NCBI GenBank assembly: GCA_019424695.1
Contig: JAHYZA010000008.1
Location: 72,646-136,645, forward strand
Source: Oscillospiraceae bacterium
GTDB taxonomy: Bacteria > Bacillota > Clostridia > Oscillospirales > Ruminococcaceae
Reading direction: 5' to 3'
Length of the DNA stretch: 64,000 nt
Shown here: piece by piece, positions 58,286 through 64,000 of the stretch
How the letters are laid out: each line of letters begins with the position of its first letter
Position numbering within the stretch: position 1 is the first letter of the stretch
Notes under the pieces: generated by a model
What the model saw: the letters and a program-made list of their open reading frames with translations, nothing else
Databases searched by the model: none
Told to the model about the DNA's origin: nothing
Program-made: the position numbers and the translations under genes

Positions 58286-58529
58286 TTCTGAATCCACCAA
58301 GGCATCAGAACACCTGGGAGTGGATAGTCAGCACGGAAGGCTCCCGGCTGTACAGAAACGCAATCCGGAGCGTTTTTATATCGTTAGCCATATAAAGCCC
58401 TGCAGTACGCCCTAAGCGCCGGCGGGGGCACGATACAGGTCAAATATGTATATCGAAGGGCAGCCCCGCCGTACAAAGAGCGCCCTTGATCCAGCGTGTG
58501 CGGTCCTATTGAAAGGACCATGGCAACTA
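58286..58529. other. Unassigned intergenic region with possible RNA structure
   Basis: About 240 bases with no credible gene. It contains short complementary pairs: AAGGGC...GCGCCCTT around 58456-58484 and GGTCCT-N6-AGGACC at 58502-58519. Neither ends in a T-run. It could hold a small RNA or be decayed sequence; nothing recognisable was found. Confidence 0.4.
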
Positions 58530-58564
58530 TGCAAAAGAACCCCGCAACGCGGGGTTCTTTTGCA
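58530..58564. terminator. Strong bidirectional terminator
   Basis: TGCAAAAGAACCCCGC pairs perfectly with GCGGGGTTCTTTTGCA around a 3-base loop. It lies at the 3' end of the minus-strand membrane protein gene; T-runs form on both strands within the stem. Confidence 0.88.
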
Positions 58565-58565
58565 T

Positions 58566-59234
58566 TTAACTATGGGTTTCGCCTTGCATGGCACGGAAGC
58601 CGATCACGACGGTCCAGACGTAGGCGCAGGTCTTGGGAATCATCAGCATACCGATCATCGGAATGGTGTCTGCCCACAGAACGACCGGAATGTAGAAGGC
58701 AAAACTCAGCACGATTGTCAGCCACATCCAGCGGAATGCTTTGTCCTGCCGGGCTTTGGCGCTGCGGTAAAACAATACTATGATGAGGACGCCCAGCAGG
58801 GCGAAGGGGATATTGCGATAAATCCCCCAGGAAAGCGGCGCTGAAGGGCTGAACCATTGGTTCTGCGGCATCAGGCAAAGCAGAATCCGGAGTCCTGCCA
58901 GCAGGTATACCGTGGCGGTCAGTGTGTTTCGCTCCTGTACCCGGTAACGCAGGCGCCATACATAGTACAGCAGCACATAAAATACGGTCATCGTCACCGA
59001 GGTGATGGCCTTGCCCAGTCCCAGCGCGAAAGTATAGTTTTCAAGCCCGGTGGTGCACAGAGCCCAGGCGCGGGGAATCAGATGAAAGGCATCGCCGGCT
59101 CCGAGCACCACCGCCATCCAGCCGAACAGACGGAACTGTTTGGCGGTTTTGGGCTGGCGAATCATCCGTACGCCGAGGGTAATAACGGTTACGAGATAGA
59201 CCACGTCGAAAGTGGTTTCCATGATAGCTTGCAT
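58566..59234 (-). CDS. Seven-helix membrane protein under TetR-site control
   Basis: A 222-residue protein with about seven hydrophobic helices and short polar loops, no recognised family motif and no signal peptide. AAAGGATTCTTTTT precedes the ATG at 59234; a second ATG four codons later is possible. It lies 92 bases downstream of a TetR gene on the same strand, and a perfect 13-base palindrome identical to that at the TetR promoter sits 28 bases before its start, so it is likely a target of that regulator. Transport, sensing or resistance roles cannot be told from sequence. Confidence 0.8.
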   Translation of the reverse strand: MQAIMETTFDVVYLVTVITLGVRMIRQPKTAKQFRLFGWMAVVLGAGDAFHLIPRAWALCTTGLENYTFALGLGKAITSVTMTVFYVLLYYVWRLRYRVQERNTLTATVYLLAGLRILLCLMPQNQWFSPSAPLSWGIYRNIPFALLGVLIIVLFYRSAKARQDKAFRWMWLTIVLSFAFYIPVVLWADTIPMIGMLMIPKTCAYVWTVVIGFRAMQGETHS

Positions 59235-59261
59235 AAAAAGAATCCTTTCTGATCTCTGTTT

Positions 59262-59274
59262 TGAACAATGTTCA
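59262..59274. promoter_or_regulatory. TetR operator copy at the membrane protein gene
   Basis: TGAACAATGTTCA, a perfect 6-bp-arm palindrome with one central base, identical (on the other strand) to the site at 59924-59936. Confidence 0.7.
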
Positions 59275-59326
59275 TTTTCCGCCCGGGAAACCCTCCCCGG
59301 GCAGGGGAGGGAAGCGGTACAAGGGT

Positions 59327-59908
59327 TTATACTTTATGCGGGTCGAAGGGCACGTATAAGACTTTCTCCACCAGCTGCAGCACACCGGTCGGGTCATACT
59401 GATTGCGCAGCTGCGCCGCCAGCATCAGTGAAAACAAAAGGTCGGCAAACTGTTCCCGCGTAAACGTGTCGTAGAAGACGTCAGGGCGAATCAGGGGGTC
59501 CCGGTACAGCACCTGGCAGAGCATCCCGATGATATGGGCCCAGGCTTTCTGCATCCGTTCTTTGCCTTCCGGGCGGTCCTGGTGCACAAAGCTGGCAGAA
59601 TGCAGTGTGAAGAATCCGGGATACTGTGCGTTGCCGTAGGCAAGGCGCTGGAACAACCAACGCACACAATCCCGCGTGGTAGCGAAAACGCTGCCGTCAT
59701 CCGTGCACCGGAAGATGTCGTACCAGACACTTTCCACCGCGGCCCCCACAAGATCCGCCTTGGAACCGAAATAGTTGTAGACTGTGCCCACCGAAATACC
59801 GCAGGCGCCGGCAACTTCGCGGACATTCAGCGCTGTGCCGCCATGGCGATGAATCAGCTCACGGCAAACGGAGAGAATCTCTTCTTTAGATGTGGCAGTT
59901 GGCTTCAT
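59327..59908 (-). CDS. TetR/AcrR family transcriptional regulator
   Basis: A 193-residue regulator. The N-terminal HTH is evident: SKEEILSVCRELIHRHGGTA, then NVREVAGACGISVGTVYNYFG near residues 28-48 and SKADLVGA. The C-terminal ligand domain is unassigned. CTCAATATGAACATTGTTCA covers its promoter, and GAGGTGATGCT precedes the ATG. The shared palindrome and consensus promoter suggest autoregulation and control of the downstream membrane protein. Confidence 0.93.
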   Translation of the reverse strand: MKPTATSKEEILSVCRELIHRHGGTALNVREVAGACGISVGTVYNYFGSKADLVGAAVESVWYDIFRCTDDGSVFATTRDCVRWLFQRLAYGNAQYPGFFTLHSASFVHQDRPEGKERMQKAWAHIIGMLCQVLYRDPLIRPDVFYDTFTREQFADLLFSLMLAAQLRNQYDPTGVLQLVEKVLYVPFDPHKV

Positions 59909-59923
59909 AGCATCACCTCAATA

Positions 59924-59936
59924 TGAACATTGTTCA
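59924..59936. promoter_or_regulatory. TetR operator copy at its own promoter
   Basis: TGAACATTGTTCA overlaps the edge of the -10 element of the minus-strand TetR promoter, an ideal position for repression. Confidence 0.75.
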
Positions 59937-59964
59937 TTATAGGTTCTCTTCCTGCCGTTGTCAA
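59936..59964 (-). promoter_or_regulatory. Consensus promoter for the TetR gene
   Basis: On the minus strand TTGACA, a 17-base spacer and TATAAT, perfect at both hexamers. Confidence 0.92.
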
Positions 59965-60026
59965 GGCAATCGAGAAAATCATTTTGCAAAGTTGCCAAAA
60001 AAGGGCAATTTTATCGTCAAAAGTAC

Positions 60027-60055
60027 TTGACATCCAAACCGTTCGCTGCTATAAT
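60027..60055 (+). promoter_or_regulatory. Consensus promoter for tRNA-Ala
   Basis: TTGACA, a 17-base spacer and TATAAT, perfect at both hexamers, ending 34 bases before the tRNA. Confidence 0.95.
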
Positions 60056-60089
60056 AATAAAGCTGTCAGAAATGAACGGCAAAACCTGT

Positions 60090-60165
60090 GGGGGTGTAGC
60101 TCACCTGGGAGAGCGCCTGCATGGCATGCAGGAGGTAAGGGGTTCGATCCCCCTCATCTCCACCA
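60090..60165 (+). tRNA. tRNA-Ala (GGC anticodon)
   Basis: A 76-base gene with encoded CCA. The anticodon stem CCTGC/GCAGG encloses ATGGCAT, anticodon GGC. The acceptor GGGGGTG pairs with CATCTCC with two G-T pairs. The T-arm is GGGTTCGATCCCC-like. Confidence 0.96.
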
Positions 60166-60166
60166 C

Positions 60167-60199
60167 AAAGCTCCGGACCGAAAGGCCCGGAGCTTTTTC
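60167..60199 (+). terminator. Terminator after tRNA-Ala
   Basis: AAAGCTCCGG and CCGGAGCTTT form a 10-bp stem followed by TTCTTTT. Confidence 0.92.
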
Positions 60200-60247
60200 T
60201 TTTGTATGCGCTATGATCCGAACCGCATTTTTATGGACAACGGCGGT

Positions 60248-60589
60248 TCACTTTTGCGACAGGGCGGACAACACCTTCATCAGCCGACGAACGTTTTGAC
60301 TGGTAAACTCAAAACCGGTAATATAAAATACCTTCTTTTGGAATGCCTTGCTCGGAAAACTGCGGAAAGCGATTCCCGGGTTGCAGACGAAAAAGTCATA
60401 GTCGTCCAGGATGTCCTCCAAAAGTTCTCCCTTGTCATTGGTCGTTACGGTCCATTCCTGCGGCAAAGTGGGAAGAACGCGCCGCAGAGCGTCCAGGTAA
60501 CGCTGATCTCCTTTTTGAAAAGATACTTCCTGCGCAGAATGCGGGCCTGTAAAAGGTTCGGGAATATAGCAATAGCAGATGCGTTTCAT
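60248..60589 (-). CDS. Hypothetical small cytosolic protein
   Basis: A 113-residue protein without a recognised family. The ATG at 60589 is preceded by GAGGAGGCG at a long spacing (about 12 bases); a GTG 30 bases earlier is an alternative start. It has an acidic centre (GELLEDILDDYDFFVCNPGI) and alternating hydrophobic strands that suggest an alpha/beta fold. No signal peptide or membrane segment. It runs minus, convergent to the tRNA-Ala transcript. Confidence 0.5.
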   Translation of the reverse strand: MKRICYCYIPEPFTGPHSAQEVSFQKGDQRYLDALRRVLPTLPQEWTVTTNDKGELLEDILDDYDFFVCNPGIAFRSFPSKAFQKKVFYITGFEFTSQNVRRLMKVLSALSQK

Positions 60590-60689
60590 AACAAAACACG
60601 CCTCCTCGTACGATACTATAGTCCTTCCCACAGGCGGATACAAGCGTCATATTTCACAAAAACAAAGGAATTCTCTTATATAAAATCAT

Positions 60690-60722
60690 AGTGCCTCGGG
60701 AAATCTTCCCGAGGCACTGTTT
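60690..60722. terminator. Terminator of galT
   Basis: AGTGCCTCGGGA and TCCCGAGGCACT form a 12-bp perfect stem with a 5-base loop, just past the galT stop on the minus strand. Confidence 0.85.
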
Positions 60723-60731
60723 GCTATTCGA

Positions 60732-62315
60732 TCACACGGCCTTGAAACCGACGCTCTGCATAAAGCGCAGGAACGCAGCCTGGCCTTCCTTGTTCTGTTT
60801 AAAAACACCGGCATTTTCCAGCACGTGGCTGAATACGGTGCCGATTTCCTGCTTGACAACGTTGTTGGCGTCCTGCGGTGCCATCGGCGTGCCGTACTTG
60901 GCGATCAACTGATCGATCCAGTCGGCGTGCACCGCCAGGGGAGAACCTTCCTCGCGGCTGGTGTTGAGGCGCTGCCCGGCCAGGATCTCCGCAATCTGGG
61001 CGCCCTGCTCTTTCAGGCGGGCCGGCAGGATGGCCAGACCCATGACTTCGATCAGACCGATGTTTTCCTTTTTGATGTTATGGTATTCCTTGTGGGGATG
61101 GAAGATACCGTCAGGGTATTCCTCGCTGGTGCGATTGTTGCGCAGCGCCAGATCCAGAATGTAACCATCCTTTTCGTCGTAGTGCAGGATGGGCGTCACG
61201 GTGTTGTGCGGCGTGTCACTGGTGTGGGAGAGGATTCCCACACTCTCGTCATCATAATTGCGCCAGGCGGTGAGGATGTTGTTGGCCACGATCTGCATCT
61301 GCTGGCTGCTGCGGCCCACCAGACGAACCGCGGAGACCGGCCAGTTCAGGATGCCGGCCTTGACACCGGGATAGCGGATATCGGTCATGGGCACGGCGAC
61401 GGAAGCCTTCTGCATGGGGAATACATACCGTCCGCCCTGGAAGTGGCTGTGGCTCAGAATACTGCCGCCCACGATGGGCAGGTCGGCGTTGGAACCGCAG
61501 GTATAGTGGGGGAACTGCGAGACAAAGTCGAAGATTTCTGCCAGAGTCTGGCGGTCCATCTCCATGGGCTTGTGGGTCTCGTGCAGCATGATGCAGTGCT
61601 CATGGAAGTAGGCATAGGGGCTGTACTGCAGATAGAACTGCTGACCGGCCAGCGTGATGGGCACAATACGATGCGTCTGTCGTGCGGGGAAATTGATGCG
61701 GCCAGCGTAGCCAATGTTTTCCTTGCAGAGCATGCAGGCAGGGTAACCGGATTTCGGCTGCAGGCGCTCCAAGGCGATGGTCTTGGGGTCCTTTTCGGGC
61801 TTGGTCAGGTTGATGGTGATTTCCAGGTCGCCGTAGGGCGTATCCGTCGTCCACTGGATGTTCTTGGCGATCTGCGCGGTACGGATGTAGTTGGAAACCA
61901 CGCACAGGTCATAGAACCAGTCGGTCGCTGCCTTGGCACCCTTGCGCTCGTACAGCTTCTTGAACTTCTTGCAGACCTCGCTCTCCCGGGGCATCAGCGC
62001 ACCCATCAGGCGGGTCTCAAAGTTGATACGGAACTGGGGCACAGTACCGTCAAACAGTTCTTTCTGAGCAGCCAGTTCGACCATCTCATCCAGCAGCGCC
62101 GCAGGCGTTTCAGGATTTTCTTTCGGGGGCTTGGCCTCGCTGGGGGCGCTCAGCGCCAGCAGGTCCAGCAGCGTGTTGCGGGCCACCAGAACATCCAGAT
62201 CCTTGATGAGTTTGTGCTTGCGTCCGAAACGCAGCAGGCGCTCCACGTCCAAGGCCAGACGTGCATCGCGCTGTTCCGGAGTCAATGCCGTGCAGTCAAA
62301 TTCGTTGTTTGCCAT
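60732..62315 (-). CDS. galT: UDP-glucose--hexose-1-phosphate uridylyltransferase, Firmicutes type
   Basis: A 527-residue GalT of the Gram-positive class II (GalT2) type, exchanging UMP between UDP-glucose and galactose-1-P. ATG 62315 follows CAGGAGGGCAATT; in-frame codons up to 62465 lack a binding site. Motifs include KSGYPACMLCKENIGYAGR near residues 195-215, YSPYAYFHEHCIML near 238-252 and the catalytic SILSHSHFQGGRYVFPM near 285-301. No galK or galE is adjacent in this window, so the Leloir genes are split. Confidence 0.95.
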   Translation of the reverse strand: MANNEFDCTALTPEQRDARLALDVERLLRFGRKHKLIKDLDVLVARNTLLDLLALSAPSEAKPPKENPETPAALLDEMVELAAQKELFDGTVPQFRINFETRLMGALMPRESEVCKKFKKLYERKGAKAATDWFYDLCVVSNYIRTAQIAKNIQWTTDTPYGDLEITINLTKPEKDPKTIALERLQPKSGYPACMLCKENIGYAGRINFPARQTHRIVPITLAGQQFYLQYSPYAYFHEHCIMLHETHKPMEMDRQTLAEIFDFVSQFPHYTCGSNADLPIVGGSILSHSHFQGGRYVFPMQKASVAVPMTDIRYPGVKAGILNWPVSAVRLVGRSSQQMQIVANNILTAWRNYDDESVGILSHTSDTPHNTVTPILHYDEKDGYILDLALRNNRTSEEYPDGIFHPHKEYHNIKKENIGLIEVMGLAILPARLKEQGAQIAEILAGQRLNTSREEGSPLAVHADWIDQLIAKYGTPMAPQDANNVVKQEIGTVFSHVLENAGVFKQNKEGQAAFLRFMQSVGFKAV

Positions 62316-62433
62316 AATTGCCCTCCTGTAGCGGTGTGTTTTCGGTTCTGTTATACTAACCATACCGCAAAAAACCTCCGTTTTCCATAGCACTGCGTGC
62401 CATGCTTTTGCAGTTTTCATGCACGGTGTACAA
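62316..62433. other. galT upstream gap
   Basis: A 118-base gap. A possible minus-strand -10 (TATAAC) occurs near 62350, without a clear -35. Nothing else was seen. Confidence 0.4.
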
Positions 62434-63777
62434 TCATTCCAGATATTCCGCGCTGACCCAGCCATAGGGCCAGCCTTGATAGGCTACAAACACCCAACCG
62501 TCCACGGTACTGCTGGTCCCCAGTTCTTCCACTCGGGAACCGGGGTACAATCTGTTGATCTTTTCGTATTCCGTACCGGGGCCGGCCCGGACGTTCAGAT
62601 TGTCGTCCCGGATCGTGGTATATTCCAGATGAATCCCGGGAGCGGGGTACTGATCGGGAAAAACCACATCAAGCGGCACGCTGCGAAGCAGATCGGGCTC
62701 TTCCTCCTGCACGGGAGACACCGTGGGGGAAGGTGCGCTGGGAACGGTAAAAGCATGCCAGCCGTCCGCCAGTTTCAACCATCCCAGATTGCCGTCCCAG
62801 GCCAGTCCGTCATAGGCGCAGGGGACAAATTCCTTTCCGGCACTGTCCAAAAGGCCGAACTTTCCGTCGCGGCAGACCGCCGCATAACTATTTAGCAGGG
62901 GAGAGGCCAGGGGCCGGTCCTCCCAGATGGTTTCATACACGCCGTCGTACACCGGAGCGGTCACCTCATTGCCGAGATCGTCAAGATAGACCCACTTGCT
63001 GCCGCGCCGGGCAACCGCCAACAGGGCGCCGTGCAAGAATGGTTGCGCCTGTTGGTATTCGTAGTTGTTAAGCGGCGTTCCGTCGACGCTGCGGTAGCGG
63101 TAGGGCGCCTCTGTCTCACAATGCGGTACATCGCCCCACTCTTCGGAAACAAGAACCGCATCCTGCGTCGGGAATACGCTCCCGTATTCTTCCTCCAACC
63201 GTGGGGAGATATGAGTCGGCATGCTGGGGCCAATACTTCCGATATAAGCGCATATCTGATTGCGGTCGGTCAGCCAGTAAAATTCCTCATAGCCGGGACC
63301 GCAGTGGGCCAGATCGCAAAGCCGGCCCTCGCCGATGGAGGTAAGATAGCGGGAAGTTTCCTCCCGGGCGGCGGCATCGGCATTTTCCTGCATGGCAATC
63401 CAGGCGGGATAGAATGGCGCTGTGTCCGAACACAGGGCAATGGGACGTTCATAAGCGCAGGGCAGCACTTCGCTGCCGTCGTTGCGCATCAATCCCCATT
63501 GCCCGTCCTGGCAGATGGTATAGTAGCCGGCAAGGGGTTCATTGTGTACCGAATACCGACAGACCAGCCGAATGTCGTCGTAGGGCAGTACCGCCAGATC
63601 CACCGCCTGAAGCCCCTCGGGAAGGGAGCCTATCATCCCGGCCCGGGCGGTGTCGGCGGTGGCCTCTTCTGCGGTAGCGCTCTCCGCGGTTTCCGGCGTG
63701 GCTGCGCTGTTCGGGAGAGGTGGCGTGCAGGCGCACAACAGCAAGGAAATAGCCAGCGAAAGCAAAAGCCGTTTCAT
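62434..63777 (-). CDS. WG-repeat lipoprotein with SH3b domain
   Basis: A 447-residue predicted lipoprotein. The signal peptide MKRLLLSLAISLLLCAC has a lipobox (LCAC, Cys 17). An Ala/Thr/Glu-rich spacer follows, then WG-type repeats: YYTICQDGQWGLMRNDG near 85-101, SKWVYLDDLGNEV near 260, and GKFGLLDSAGKEFVPC near 307-322. A second spacer (PSAPSPTVSPVQEEEP) leads to a C-terminal SH3b domain (about 375-447, DDNLNVRAGPGTEYEKINRL), a common wall-binding module. It is a paralogue of the lipoprotein at 4772-5857, with the SH3b domain added. Function unknown. Confidence 0.82.
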   Translation of the reverse strand: MKRLLLSLAISLLLCACTPPLPNSAATPETAESATAEEATADTARAGMIGSLPEGLQAVDLAVLPYDDIRLVCRYSVHNEPLAGYYTICQDGQWGLMRNDGSEVLPCAYERPIALCSDTAPFYPAWIAMQENADAAAREETSRYLTSIGEGRLCDLAHCGPGYEEFYWLTDRNQICAYIGSIGPSMPTHISPRLEEEYGSVFPTQDAVLVSEEWGDVPHCETEAPYRYRSVDGTPLNNYEYQQAQPFLHGALLAVARRGSKWVYLDDLGNEVTAPVYDGVYETIWEDRPLASPLLNSYAAVCRDGKFGLLDSAGKEFVPCAYDGLAWDGNLGWLKLADGWHAFTVPSAPSPTVSPVQEEEPDLLRSVPLDVVFPDQYPAPGIHLEYTTIRDDNLNVRAGPGTEYEKINRLYPGSRVEELGTSSTVDGWVFVAYQGWPYGWVSAEYLE

Positions 63778-63836
63778 GAAAGCACCACCTTTCCGACCAT
63801 GAAGGCCGTCCCATTTTGGCAGAACTTCTTTTCTTT

Positions 63837-63865
63837 ATTGTCGCATTTTGTCGTAGCGTTGTCAA
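63837..63865 (-). promoter_or_regulatory. Promoter for the SH3b lipoprotein gene
   Basis: On the minus strand TTGACA, a 17-base spacer and TGC-GACAAT (extended -10). Confidence 0.75.
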
Positions 63866-63951
63866 TCAAAAATCCCCTGCCGGGAAACTGAACCGACCCA
63901 GATTGTGCAGACAGCACAAAAAGCCCCGGGTGTAGGAATATTTAGTTTTAG

Positions 63952-63989
63952 CAGGAGTGGCGCAGCGTCAGCGGCGCCACTCCTGTTTT
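63952..63989 (+). terminator. Terminator-like hairpin at the right edge
   Basis: CAGGAGTGGCGC and GCGCCACTCCTG form a 12-bp perfect stem with a 10-base loop, followed on the plus strand by TTTTCGTTT. The gene it serves is not in view; it may serve a minus-strand gene beyond the edge. Confidence 0.6.
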
Positions 63990-64000
63990 CGTTTGGATGC

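Overview
The window comes from a GC-rich (roughly 58-60 %) anaerobic Firmicute, most likely an Oscillospiraceae/Ruminococcaceae gut bacterium near Faecalibacterium, Gemmiger or Subdoligranulum. The placement is inferred from gene content and order: a Clostridia-type S10-spc-alpha ribosomal operon with adk, map, a KOW protein and infA embedded; zinc-type S14; IreB; RqcH; an Rnf complex in C-D-G-E-A-B order; a GlcNAc-type PTS; an ECF-type thiamine transporter; and many Pro/Thr-rich surface proteins. No rRNA, CRISPR array, phage or insertion sequence was seen. The region reads as chromosomal backbone.

Layout. 1-4.7 kb: a truncated DUF2142 membrane protein, then a tight run of DUF1858, trmK, Nif3-like and rqcH. 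4.7-5.9 kb: a WG-repeat lipoprotein. 5.9-22.2 kb: rpsJ to rplQ with a long structured leader, internal hairpins, secY, adk, map, infA, rpmJ and rpoA. 22.3-27.2 kb: a divergent PRPP synthetase, murD, a GNAT protein and a methionine gamma-lyase-family protein. 27.3-32.3 kb (minus strand): ireB, nagA, nagB, a PTS EIICB gene and thiT under a TPP riboswitch. 32.7-34.8 kb: a GH25 surface lysozyme. 34.9-37.7 kb (minus): proC-proB-proA. 37.9-48.2 kb: ferredoxin-type aldo/keto reductase, cysteine desulfurase, thiI, cinA, a giant CinA-like/SpoIID protein, asparaginase and a Pro/Thr-rich small protein. 48.2-49.7 kb (minus): two tRNA-Ser genes and a PadR/HAAS pair. 49.8-58.1 kb: a PepV-type dipeptidase, rnfCDGEAB and a flavodiiron protein. 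58.1-60.2 kb: tRNA-Val, a membrane protein with a TetR regulator, and tRNA-Ala. 60.2-64 kb (minus): a small unknown protein, galT and a second WG-repeat lipoprotein with an SH3b domain.

How the genes work together. The centre is growth machinery: ribosome, transcription, secretion, N-terminal methionine removal and PRPP supply. Around it are nutrient modules: GlcNAc uptake to fructose-6-P (PTS, NagA, NagB), thiamine salvage under TPP control, proline synthesis, and Leloir-pathway galactose use. There is an Rnf ferredoxin:NAD oxidoreductase for energy conservation, with a flavodiiron protein next door that probably removes O2 or NO. The cysteine desulfurase next to thiI suggests a sulfur relay to tRNA 4-thiouridine.

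The most unusual object is the 1145-residue protein at 42805-46242, directly downstream of cinA. Its cytosolic N-terminus aligns almost without gaps to the C-terminal half of CinA but has lost the catalytic residues. It is joined through a membrane anchor to an extracellular SpoIID/LytB domain. It looks like a tandem duplication of part of cinA, recruited as the intracellular module of a cell-wall protein. Other candidates for new biology are a repeated promoter-like block and hairpins in the rpsJ leader, structured gaps inside the ribosomal operon, an IF-1 with a loop insertion, paired operator-like palindromes at the TetR, PadR and PTS loci, and a 44-residue membrane peptide divergent from rnf.
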